64,000 nt of DNA from Mycobacterium terramassiliense (lineage in GTDB: Bacteria > Actinomycetota > Actinomycetes > Mycobacteriales > Mycobacteriaceae): positions 1,077,818 to 1,141,817 of the forward strand of contig NZ_LT717700.1 in the NCBI RefSeq assembly GCF_900157385.1, written 5' to 3'. Below are positions 47,680 through 57,409 of this stretch, in pieces. A program made the translations under genes and the position numbers. The notes under the pieces are model-generated. The model did no database searches. It had not been told where the DNA came from and saw nothing but the letters and a program-made list of their open reading frames with translations. The number at the start of each line of letters is the position of its first letter. Position 1 is the stretch's first letter.

Positions 47680-48642
47680 GTGACTCCGGCTCAACTTAGG
47701 GCCTATTCGGCGGTGGTCCGCCTGGGTTCGGTGCGGGCCGCCGCGGCGGAGCTGGGTGTTTCCGACGCGGGCATCTCGATGCTGGTGGCCTCCCTGCGCA
47801 AGGAGCTCGACGACCCCCTGTTCACCAGGACGGGCGCGGGGCTGGCGTTCACGCCCGGTGGGCTGCGCCTGGCCAGCCGCGCGGTCGAAATCCTCGGGCT
47901 GCAGCAACAAACCGCGATCGAGGTCACCGAGGCCGCCCACGGGCGCCGGCTGCTGCGCATCGCCGCGTCCACGGCGTTCGCCGAACACGCCGCGCCCGGC
48001 CTTATCGAGCTGTTCTCGTCGCGGGCCAACGACCTGTCGGTGGAGCTGAGCGTGCACCCGATCAGCCGGTTCCGCGACCTGATCTGCTCGCGCGCCGTCG
48101 ACATCGCGATCGGTCCGGTGAGCGAGGGTTCGATCGCGCCCGACGACACGATCTTCGTACGCCCCTTCCTCAAATATCAGATCATCGCCGTCGTGGCGCC
48201 GAACAGCCCACTGGCGGTGGGGATTCCGGCACCGGCGCTGCTGCGTCAGCAACAATGGATGCTCGGCCCGTCGGCGGGCAGCGTCGATGGTGAGATCGCA
48301 AACATGTTGCGCGCCTTGGCCATTCCGGAGTCTCAGCAGCGGATCTTCCAAAGCGACGCCGCCGCGCTCGAGGAGGTGCAGCGGGTCGGCGGCGTCAGCT
48401 TGACGATCGGTTTCGCCGTCGCGAAGGATCTGGCGGCGGGGCGGTTGGCCCACGTGTCCGGGCCCGGCCTGGACCGGTCCGGCGAGTGGGGCGCGGCGAC
48501 GCTGGCGCCCTCGGTGCGCCAGCCGGCCGTGTCGGAGCTGGTCCGCTTCATCACCACCCCGAGGTGCACCCAGGCGATGATCCGCGGCTCCGGCGTGGGG
48601 GTCACGCGGTTCCGCCCGAAAGTGCATGTGACGTGGAGTTGA
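47680..48642 (+). CDS. LysR-family transcriptional regulator of the CO dehydrogenase cluster
   Basis: A 320-residue LysR regulator (Rv0377-like, comparable to CutR of Mycobacterium sp. JC1). Residues 1-60 form the winged helix-turn-helix (AQLRAYSAVVRLGSVRAAAAEL, VSDAGISMLVASLRKEL); the remainder is the co-inducer domain. Divergence from the cox operon and the shared 22-bp promoter strongly suggest it controls that operon and itself. GTG start, leaderless. Confidence 0.9.
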   Translation: MTPAQLRAYSAVVRLGSVRAAAAELGVSDAGISMLVASLRKELDDPLFTRTGAGLAFTPGGLRLASRAVEILGLQQQTAIEVTEAAHGRRLLRIAASTAFAEHAAPGLIELFSSRANDLSVELSVHPISRFRDLICSRAVDIAIGPVSEGSIAPDDTIFVRPFLKYQIIAVVAPNSPLAVGIPAPALLRQQQWMLGPSAGSVDGEIANMLRALAIPESQQRIFQSDAAALEEVQRVGGVSLTIGFAVAKDLAAGRLAHVSGPGLDRSGEWGAATLAPSVRQPAVSELVRFITTPRCTQAMIRGSGVGVTRFRPKVHVTWS

Positions 48643-48650
48643 GGGCCCTG

Positions 48651-48727
48651 TTGAGTGTGAAACGTGGGTGACGACGCGCCGACGAGGTTCGCCGCTGGTT
48701 CACACTTGAGGTCAGGGATTCACACTC
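48651..48727. repeat. Degenerate GTGTGAA inverted-repeat cluster
   Basis: GTGTGAA (48655-48661) is mirrored by TTCACAC at 48699-48705 and again at 48719-48725, each in a context like GAGTGTGAA or TTCACACTCGA. These words resemble the outer arms of the dispersed hairpin family, but the GGCGGGA core is missing. The stretch lies between the LysR gene and a small hypothetical gene. Confidence 0.5.
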
Positions 48728-48746
48728 GACTCGGCGAGAGGCAGCC

Positions 48747-49175
48747 ATGACGCTTCCCGACGACCCCGCGAGCTGGCGCGAGGTCGCCGACCAGCTCACC
48801 CCGGAGCAGGCCGCGGGGTTTGAACTCCAGGAGCGGTCCGGCGACGACCCGGCCACCCTGCGGGCGATGGCCGACACGCTGGCGAACGCGAACGCGGGCG
48901 AGGTCACGTCGGGACAGATCCCCGCACCGCCCGACGCGACGCGCATCTACGGCTGGCAGGCCAACGGCGACCGGACGTGGCGCGAATTCGACGGCCGCAC
49001 AACGCGTGTCGGCGAGGCCGTCATCCGCGTGGTCGGCCGTCAGTTCGGCGACGGCACCTGCGAGCGATGGATCAGTCTGTCGGCCACCCATGACGAAGAA
49101 TTTCAGGCGGAGCAGGCCCGCGAGCTGGCGGCCGCGCTGGAGGCGGTGGCCGAGGAGGCCGAGCGGTTGGGCTAG
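48747..49175 (+). CDS. Small hypothetical protein
   Basis: A 142-residue acidic protein of no recognised family. The N-terminal half (WREVADQLTPEQAAGFELQE) and a helical C-terminus rich in Glu/Ala (AEQARELAAALEAVAEEAER) frame a beta-rich middle (ATRIYGWQANGDRTWREFDG, ERWISLSATHDEEF). It looks cytoplasmic and soluble. In M. tuberculosis I recall Rv0378 and the dodecin-like Rv0379 here, neither of which this resembles. GC-rich coding bias supports a real gene. Confidence 0.68.
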   Translation: MTLPDDPASWREVADQLTPEQAAGFELQERSGDDPATLRAMADTLANANAGEVTSGQIPAPPDATRIYGWQANGDRTWREFDGRTTRVGEAVIRVVGRQFGDGTCERWISLSATHDEEFQAEQARELAAALEAVAEEAERLG

Positions 49176-49197
49176 CCGCCGGAACACCCACGGCCGC

Positions 49198-49818
49198 TCA
49201 CCAGGCCTGCGACAGATCGGCGTGCTGGCGGATCCAGGCGTGCATCGCGATCCCGGCGGCCACCCCGGCGTTGATGCTGCGCGTGGAGCCGAACTGCGCG
49301 ATCGACACCGTGAGCGCCGCGCCGGCCCGGATGTCGTCGGTGATGCCCGGGCCCTCCTGACCGAACACCAGCAGGCAGTCCCGCGGCAGCGCCGTCTCCT
49401 CGAGCCGCTGGGCGCCGGGGACGTTGTCCACGGCGACCACGGTCAGGCCGGCGGTCGCGGCGAAGTCCAGCAGCTCGGCGGTGCTGTCGTGGTGGCACAG
49501 CCGTTGATAGCGGTCGGTCACCATGGCGCCGCGGCGATTCCAGCGCCGCCGCCCGACGATGTGCACGGTGTGCACCGCGAAGGCGTTGGCGGTGCGCACC
49601 ACCGAGCCGATGTTGGCGTCGTGGCCGAAGTTCTCGATCGCCACGTGCAGCGGGTGGCGGCGCCGGTCGATGTCGGCGATGACCGCTTCCCGGGTCCAGT
49701 ACCGGTAGGCGTCGACGACGTTGCGGGTGTCGCCGTCGCGCAACAGGTTCGGGTCGTAGCGCGGGTCGTCGGGGGGTCGCCCGGCCAGGGCCCGACGCCG
49801 CCTGGCGTCGTTCCCCAT
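49198..49818 (-). CDS. SpoU/TrmH-family RNA 2'-O-methyltransferase
   Basis: A 206-residue SPOUT methyltransferase. Motif 1 is FGHDANIGSVVRTANAFAVH, motif 2 LLVFGQEGPGITDDI, and motif 3 SINAGVAAGIAMHAWIRQH; together they form the knotted SAM site. It methylates a ribose of tRNA or rRNA; the target is unknown (Rv0380c counterpart). The ATG at 49818 is the first codon that keeps the family start. Upstream is a lipoprotein gene on the same strand. Confidence 0.88.
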   Translation of the reverse strand: MGNDARRRRALAGRPPDDPRYDPNLLRDGDTRNVVDAYRYWTREAVIADIDRRRHPLHVAIENFGHDANIGSVVRTANAFAVHTVHIVGRRRWNRRGAMVTDRYQRLCHHDSTAELLDFAATAGLTVVAVDNVPGAQRLEETALPRDCLLVFGQEGPGITDDIRAGAALTVSIAQFGSTRSINAGVAAGIAMHAWIRQHADLSQAW

Positions 49819-49837
49819 TCGGTGGGCCCGGGTCCGC

Positions 49838-50734
49838 TCATCGCTGCGTCCACACCCCGGCGTGCGTGCCGTCGACCGCCACCGTCGCGTACAGCAGCGC
49901 CTCGTTGATCTCGCCCTGGGTGCACAGCGACGCGTTGACATGGACCGAATCCAGCGACGCGTCGGGCAGGATCAGCACCGACGACCCGTACGTCGCGCAG
50001 GCCGGGTTCAAGCCGCGGCCGGGCAGCGTCGGCGAGGCGAGCAGCATCAGCGGTCCGCCGCGCTTCGCGGAGTCGTCGCGATACCGGTCCGCGACGGCGT
50101 CGGCCTCGAGGCCCAGCAGCATGAAGCCGTTGCCGTTGAACGCGGCCGGGTCGCCGAGCTGAGCCTTGGTCACCGGGGCGCCGTCGGCGCGCCACGCCGA
50201 CAGGCTGACGGTCTTGACCACCAGCCCGGTGTCGTTGCGGTTCGTCGGCGGCAGGCCGACCGGAAACGCCGCCGGGTAGGCCGCCGAGCTGTTCGGGATG
50301 CGGTCGCGCGGCGAATAGCCGTACACGCCCCGCACCTGGCTCCGATCCTTCAGCGGCCCAAGGCAAACCGTGCCGGTGAGCCGGTCCGGCGGCGCCGAGA
50401 GCACGTGCTGGATGTCGTGCACGGTGGCCATGGCGTCGTCGCAGCTGCCCAAACCGGTGGCCTCCATCGGGTGCGCCAGCGCGCCGTAGAGCCCGAAGCG
50501 GATATCCTCGGGTTTGGCGTGCGGTGCCTTCGGATCCGTCGGCGCGGCGTCCACGTCGACCAGCACGTAGTCGCCGTCCCAGCGCAGGTTCGACACCGCC
50601 ATGTTCCAGCCCAGCAGCGCCAGCGACTCGCCGAGCCGCGTGCCCTGCGCGCCGTAGGGCCGCACGGGCCGATTGGAGCCCGAACACCCCACCAGGCAGG
50701 CGGCGATGACGAGCAACGCGATGAAACTGCGCAT
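49838..50734 (-). CDS. Lipoprotein (Rv0381c-like)
   Basis: A 298-residue exported lipoprotein. The signal peptide MRSFIALLVIAACLVGC ends at a lipobox Cys at residue 17. The mature protein has no known domain; repeated GRVDADVD-like beta stretches (SNLRWDGDYVLVDVDA, GVYGYSPRDRIPNSS) suggest a beta-rich envelope protein. Conserved in mycobacteria, function unknown. It lies between the methyltransferase and pyrE genes on one strand. Confidence 0.82.
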   Translation of the reverse strand: MRSFIALLVIAACLVGCSGSNRPVRPYGAQGTRLGESLALLGWNMAVSNLRWDGDYVLVDVDAAPTDPKAPHAKPEDIRFGLYGALAHPMEATGLGSCDDAMATVHDIQHVLSAPPDRLTGTVCLGPLKDRSQVRGVYGYSPRDRIPNSSAAYPAAFPVGLPPTNRNDTGLVVKTVSLSAWRADGAPVTKAQLGDPAAFNGNGFMLLGLEADAVADRYRDDSAKRGGPLMLLASPTLPGRGLNPACATYGSSVLILPDASLDSVHVNASLCTQGEINEALLYATVAVDGTHAGVWTQR

Positions 50735-50746
50735 ACCGCCCGGGGC

Positions 50747-51289
50747 CTAGCCCAGCCCCAGATCCGCCAGGCCCAGCAGGCTGCGGTACGAACAACCCTC
50801 GGCCTCGATGGCCTCGGCCGCGCCGGTGGCCCGGTCCACCACGGTGGCCACGCCGATCACCTCGCCGCCGGCTTCCTGAACCGCGCGCACGGCCGTCAGC
50901 GCCGAGTTGCCCGTCGTGCTGGTGTCCTCCACCACCAGGGCCCGTCGCCCGGTGACCTCGGAGCCCTCGATCAGGCGTTGCAGCCCATGGGTTTTCGCCG
51001 ACTTGCGCACCACGAACGCGTCGATCGGACGCCCGGGCGCGTGCATGATGGCCGTCGCGACGGGATCGGCGCCCAGGGTCAGGCCGCCGACGACGGCGTA
51101 GTCCCAGTCGGCGGTGAGGTCGCGCATCAGCGCGCCGATCAGCGCGGAGGCCCGGTGGTGCAGGGTGGCGCGGCGCAGGTCGACGTAGTAGTCGGCCTCC
51201 TTCCCCGACGACAGCGTCACCCGGCCGTGCACCACCGACAGCCGTCGCACCAGCTCGGCCAGCTCCGCGCGCGGGTCAGGTTCGCCCAC
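50747..51289 (-). CDS. pyrE: Orotate phosphoribosyltransferase
   Basis: A 180-residue enzyme converting orotate and PRPP to OMP in pyrimidine synthesis. The PRPP loop is VVEDTSTTGNSALTAVRAV, and AVVGGLTLGADPVATAI and FVVRKSAKTHGLQ supply the active site. Matches Rv0382c in size. Its ATG region overlaps the upstream SDR gene by 14 bp. Confidence 0.95.
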   Translation of the reverse strand: MGEPDPRAELAELVRRLSVVHGRVTLSSGKEADYYVDLRRATLHHRASALIGALMRDLTADWDYAVVGGLTLGADPVATAIMHAPGRPIDAFVVRKSAKTHGLQRLIEGSEVTGRRALVVEDTSTTGNSALTAVRAVQEAGGEVIGVATVVDRATGAAEAIEAEGCSYRSLLGLADLGLG

Positions 51290-52049
51290 GGCCGCCCCCT
51301 ACTCGCCGGGTCGCGGCCCGGGCCAGCCCGCGCGGGATCATCCGCCCGGCGGTGACGATCGCCTTGTACTGCAGGCCCGGAACGCTGATCACCTTGCCGC
51401 CGGCAATGTCGGCCAGGCTCTTGGTGACGACGTCGTCGACCTCGAGCCACAGGAACGACGGCAGCTTGGCCATCTCGATGCCAGCCCTGGTGTGGAACTC
51501 GGTGCGCACGTATCCCGGGCACACGGCGTGCACCCCGACGCCGGTGCCCTGCAGGCCGACGGCCAGGCCCTCGCTGAACGAGATCACCCACGCCTTGGAT
51601 GCCGAATAGGTCGACCCGCGGCCCGGCACCAGCCCGGCAACGCTGGCGATGTTGATGACGGTGCCGGCGCCGGCGTCGAGCATGGGCGGCAGCGCGGCGC
51701 GGGTGAGGTGCATGACCGCGGTGACGTTGACGTCGAGCTGCGACTGCAACAGCGCGGGGTCGATGGTCCAGAAGTCGCCCGAGGTGCCGAAGCCGGCGTT
51801 GTTCACCAACACCTGGACCCCGGCGGCCAGGCGGTCGCAGACCTTGCCCCGGTCGGCGGGATCGGCCAGGTCCGCGGGCAGGATCTCGACGCCGCCGGCC
51901 TCGCCCTCGAGCTCGCCCGCCAGCCGGGTCAGCCGGTCGACGTCCCGGGCCACCAGGACCAGGTCGTAGCCGTCGCGTGCGTAGCGTCGCGCGTAGCCGG
52001 CGCCGATCCCGGACGTAGGCCCGGTGATCAGGGCTACGGGGCGAGGCAT
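51276..52049 (-). CDS. SDR family oxidoreductase
   Basis: A 257-residue classical short-chain dehydrogenase: ITGPTSGIGAGYARRYARDG at the NAD(P) site, VLVNNAGFGTSG near residue 80, SSVAG-type INIASVAGLVPG, and catalytic STYSASKAWV. The basic residue after the loop (ARDVDRL) suggests NADP. The substrate is unknown; it resembles DltE/SDR266-like mycobacterial enzymes. It overlaps pyrE by 14 bp and may be cotranscribed with it. Confidence 0.88.
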   Translation of the reverse strand: MPRPVALITGPTSGIGAGYARRYARDGYDLVLVARDVDRLTRLAGELEGEAGGVEILPADLADPADRGKVCDRLAAGVQVLVNNAGFGTSGDFWTIDPALLQSQLDVNVTAVMHLTRAALPPMLDAGAGTVINIASVAGLVPGRGSTYSASKAWVISFSEGLAVGLQGTGVGVHAVCPGYVRTEFHTRAGIEMAKLPSFLWLEVDDVVTKSLADIAGGKVISVPGLQYKAIVTAGRMIPRGLARAATRRVGGGRGRT

Positions 52050-52114
52050 GAGCGACAGTGTAATGACGGGGAGCTAGCGATTATGGGGGCGTCCCCGGAC
52101 CGCCCCGCGCGCTG

Positions 52115-52972
52115 TCAGCGCTGGTAGTTGGAGGCCTGATGGCCGTTGCGGCCGGCGGGCGGCGGGCGGCGGAGGGATTCCGTGCGAGCCTCCTCCCGCC
52201 GCAGCGGCTCGGGGTCGCGGCGGGCCGCGTCACCGAGCAGCCCGGACACGTCCTGCCCGGCGCGCCGGGCCGGCAACTCCGCGCGAGCCGCGGGCGCCAG
52301 GGGGCGGCCGGGCGCCGCATTGCGAAGTCCCGCAGGCGGTCCCGCCTCGGCCGGGGCCTCCTGGGGCACCGGCGGCAGCACCCGCAGCAGGTCGTTGAAC
52401 TGGCGTACCGTGCGCAGCCCCTCGTCCCATTGGGTGCGCGTGCTGGCGATCGGCATCGCGACCAGCGTCCAGTTCTGCTCGTTCCACATGATCTCGGCGC
52501 AGTCGGGAGCGGTGTGCGCGAACGTGACCATGCGGCGGTCACAGGCCCGCCGGGCGGCGTCGAGGTTGGTGGAGTACACCATCCGCGGGCCGATGGCGCC
52601 CAGCAGCCAAATGTCGCTCTCCCGAGGCTCTTTGAGCCCTTTGAGCCGCAGGTCCACCACGACGTTGGTGCCCACCTTGCGGTGCAGCGCGATCACGGTG
52701 GCGACTTCCTCGAGGTCGAAGATGTACACCGCCTCGCCGCGGATCTGGCCCAGCACGACGTTGTGGGCGGGGACGTCGCCGACCGTAGAGATCACGCCGC
52801 GCTTCCAGCGCTTGAGGATGTCGGATGATTCCCGCTCGTAGTCGAAGCCGTGCGAGCGCGCCCACGACTTGCGGCGCCTGCTACGGCCGCGGCGTCGATC
52901 GATGTCGACGTACAGCAGCACGCCCGCACCGACAAAGCACAGTGCGGACAGCGTGAACCAAAGGGGGACCAT
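52115..52972 (-). CDS. ttfA: Trehalose monomycolate transport factor A (TtfA)
   Basis: A 285-residue inner-membrane protein with one N-terminal helix (residues 3-21, LWFTLSALCFVGAGVLLYV), a conserved cytoplasmic domain up to about residue 195 (WARSHGFDYERESSDILKRW, ISTVGDVPAHNVVLGQIRGE) and a disordered Arg/Pro-rich tail. It matches Rv0383c, reported as an essential partner of MmpL3 in trehalose monomycolate transport. It lies directly upstream of the repeat-rich, IS-bearing gap before clpB. Confidence 0.9.
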   Translation of the reverse strand: MVPLWFTLSALCFVGAGVLLYVDIDRRRGRSRRRKSWARSHGFDYERESSDILKRWKRGVISTVGDVPAHNVVLGQIRGEAVYIFDLEEVATVIALHRKVGTNVVVDLRLKGLKEPRESDIWLLGAIGPRMVYSTNLDAARRACDRRMVTFAHTAPDCAEIMWNEQNWTLVAMPIASTRTQWDEGLRTVRQFNDLLRVLPPVPQEAPAEAGPPAGLRNAAPGRPLAPAARAELPARRAGQDVSGLLGDAARRDPEPLRREEARTESLRRPPPAGRNGHQASNYQR

Positions 52973-53040
52973 CCCACACAGGGTATCTGCTGTTTGGCCG
53001 GAACACAGAATCCGGCCAGGTCACAACCCCATCACAGCTC

Positions 53041-53211
53041 GTGGCGATCGCGAGGGCGGCGAAGCCGGCCGAAGCGGGTCGCCACCATCGGCCTCGTGGC
53101 GATCGCAAGGGCGGCGAAGCCGGCCGAAGCGGGTCGCCACCATCGGCCTCGTGGCGATCGCGCGGGCGGCGAAGCCGGCCGAAGCGGGTCGCCACCATCG
53201 GGCTCGTGGCG
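53041..53211. repeat. 55-bp tandem repeat (VNTR candidate) in a gene-free stretch
   Basis: Three head-to-tail copies of a 55-bp unit at 53041-53095, 53096-53150 and 53151-53205 start GTGGCGATCGC and contain GAAGCCGGCCGAAGCGGGTC; a fourth part copy follows. The copies differ from each other at only one to three positions. The 340-bp gap from 52973 to 53313 holds no gene; the rest is the repeat arm and IS end described separately. The structure resembles mycobacterial VNTR loci used for strain typing. Confidence 0.88.
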
Positions 53212-53232
53212 AGGCCGAGTGTGCGCTGACGG

Positions 53233-53256
53233 CTTTGAGTGTGAGCGTGCGGCGGG
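53233..53256. repeat. Left arm of a palindromic repeat split by the IS element
   Basis: CTTTGAGTGTGAGC and the following GTGCGGCGGG form one arm of a large palindrome whose other arm is at 54598-54621. It belongs to the dispersed hairpin family (GTGTG words plus the GGCGGG core). The insertion of the IS30-type element lies within the palindrome centre. Confidence 0.75.
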
Positions 53257-53269
53257 TTTTCAGCGCTTA

Positions 53270-54586
53270 GCTTCAAGGGATGGATGCAACACATCTGATT
53301 GAGGAGTGTTGCTGTGCCGCGTCCGCCGTTGAGGTTTGTTGTCCGTCAGTTCTGGGCTCACATCGGTAATGGCTGTAGTGCCGCGGAGGCCGGTGTCGCC
53401 GTCGGCGTGTCGGAACGTTCTGGCTATGGCTGGTTTGCTGATGCTGGCGGCGTGAAACCACGGCTATGTGAACCGAAAAGCGTTGGCCCGCGGCCGAGGC
53501 TGACCTTCGAAGACCGGGTCGAGATCGAAATTGGTGTCAGGACGAACGAATCGTTGCACTCGATCGGCAACCGGCTGGGCCGGCCGGCGTCGACGATCAA
53601 ACGCGAGATCGACGCCAACGGGGTGGACAACAGCTACGACGGGCGCAAATCCGGTTATCGGCGCAAGGAAGCCTTCGGGGCGCGCCAGAGCGGCAAAACC
53701 GCGCACGTTCAGTATCGGGCCCTCAGGGCCCAAGCACGCTCCGATGAACGTGCCCGGCGTCCCAAGCAGAGCACGCTGGCGGCAAATGACCGATTGCGTC
53801 AGGAGGTGCAGACTCGGTTAGACGACTTCCATAGTCCCGGCCAGATCGCGGTGGGGCTGCGGCGGGATTTTCCTGACGATGCGGAGATGTGGGTGTCACA
53901 CGAAGCCATCTATCAGGCGATTTACGTGCAAGGCCGCGGCCACTTGCGCCGCGATATCCACCGCTGCCTGCGCACCGGGCGGGCGTTGCGCAAACCGCGC
54001 AGCATCCCCGGTGAGCGCCGGGGTCGTATCCCCAACATGGTCAACATCAGCGAGCGTCCACCGGAGGTGGCCGACCGCGCGGTGCCTGGCCACTGGGAAG
54101 GCGACCTCATGTTGGGCAGCACCGAATCGGGCTCGGCGATCGGCACCCTCGTCGAGCGCAGCACCCGATTCGTCATGCTGTTGCACCTGCCCGACAACCA
54201 CGGCGCGCTGGCCGTCCAGGACGCGATCGTGGCCAAGATGGCCCAGCTGCCGGCGATGCTGCGCCGCACGTTGACCTGGGACCAAGGCAAGGAAATGGCC
54301 AACCACATCGCCATCGCCGCAGCCACCGACTTGGATATCTACTTTTGTGATCCGCACTCCCCGTGGCAGCGCGGCAGCAACGAAAACACCAACGGGCTAC
54401 TGCGCCAGTGGTTTGCTAAAGGCACTGACCTGTCGGTGTTTCCGGCCGACTATCTGGACTACGTCGCGGCCAAACTCAACAATCGGCCACGCCAAACACT
54501 GGACTGGAAAACCCCCGCCGAAGCCCTCGACGAACTACTGTCCAACCCGACCAAACCACCCACTGTTGCATCCATCGCCTGAAAGC
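53270..54586 (+). mobile_element. IS30-family insertion sequence
   Basis: An element of about 1.3 kb with imperfect terminal inverted repeats. The perfect core GATGGATGCAACA at 53279-53291 is mirrored by TGTTGCATCCATC at 54564-54576; the similarity extends loosely outward (GCTTCAAGG at the left, CCTGAAAGC at the right). The exact ends and any 2-3 bp target duplication cannot be fixed by eye. It carries one intact transposase gene. It lies between ttfA and clpB, inside a palindromic repeat. Confidence 0.88.
53314..54582 (+). CDS. IS30-family transposase
   Basis: A 422-residue transposase. The N-terminal region has two helix-turn-helix parts (AAEAGVAVGVSERSGYGWF and LHSIGNRLGRPASTIKREI). The catalytic DDE core is complete: first Asp in HWEGDLMLGS, second in LTWDQGKEMANH, and Glu in PWQRGSNENTNGLLRQW. 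The GTG at 53314 follows GAGGAG by 7 nt; a TTG at 53299 is the alternative but overlaps the ribosome site. The open frame is intact, so the element may be active. Confidence 0.92.
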   Translation: MPRPPLRFVVRQFWAHIGNGCSAAEAGVAVGVSERSGYGWFADAGGVKPRLCEPKSVGPRPRLTFEDRVEIEIGVRTNESLHSIGNRLGRPASTIKREIDANGVDNSYDGRKSGYRRKEAFGARQSGKTAHVQYRALRAQARSDERARRPKQSTLAANDRLRQEVQTRLDDFHSPGQIAVGLRRDFPDDAEMWVSHEAIYQAIYVQGRGHLRRDIHRCLRTGRALRKPRSIPGERRGRIPNMVNISERPPEVADRAVPGHWEGDLMLGSTESGSAIGTLVERSTRFVMLLHLPDNHGALAVQDAIVAKMAQLPAMLRRTLTWDQGKEMANHIAIAAATDLDIYFCDPHSPWQRGSNENTNGLLRQWFAKGTDLSVFPADYLDYVAAKLNNRPRQTLDWKTPAEALDELLSNPTKPPTVASIA

Positions 54587-54597
54587 GCCGCGGATTT

Positions 54598-54621
54598 CCC
54601 GCCCTGCACGCACACTCAAAG
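54598..54621. repeat. Right arm of the split palindromic repeat
   Basis: CCCGCCCTGCACGC followed by ACACTCAAAG is the near-perfect inverted partner of the arm at 53233-53256. Without the IS between them, the two arms would form a single hairpin of the dispersed family, just downstream of the clpB stop at 54649. Confidence 0.75.
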
Positions 54622-54648
54622 CCCAGGCTTCACACTCGAACCGGCAAA

Positions 54649-57195
<2,547 letters not shown>

Positions 57196-57266
57196 GAACT
57201 GTCTCCCTTCGAGGTCCAGAAAGGGGGTAGGTAAAAATGCTTGTCCGGTTGTTCAACGCCGTCAAG

Positions 57267-57287
57267 GTTGAGTCTGTTCCGCTCAAC
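57267..57287. promoter_or_regulatory. HAIR operator upstream of clpB
   Basis: GTTGAGT and GCTCAAC flank a 7-bp spacer, matching the HspR-associated inverted repeat CTTGAGT-N7-ACTCAAG with one change in each arm. It lies 72 bp before the clpB ATG, the normal place for HspR repression of heat-shock genes. Confidence 0.85.
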
Positions 57288-57409
57288 TCTAGTGGATCTG
57301 CGCAGCCCCTGGATAGAGGCTTTAGTCGCCGTCCCGCCCGTCCCGGGCGAGGGCCCGGCCCTTCTCGTGCTTTAGCTGCAGCTACGCGGCGAGCTTAGAA
57401 TCGGGGCCC

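Noticed and set aside
53041..53211. Possible CRISPR array
   Set aside because: The 55-bp units are directly adjacent with no unique spacers and no cas genes nearby, so it is a plain tandem repeat.
52850..53302. Open frames across the 55-bp tandem repeats
   Set aside because: The repeat length of 55 is not a multiple of three, so the frames shift at each unit. The products are repetitive and Arg-rich with no start signal.
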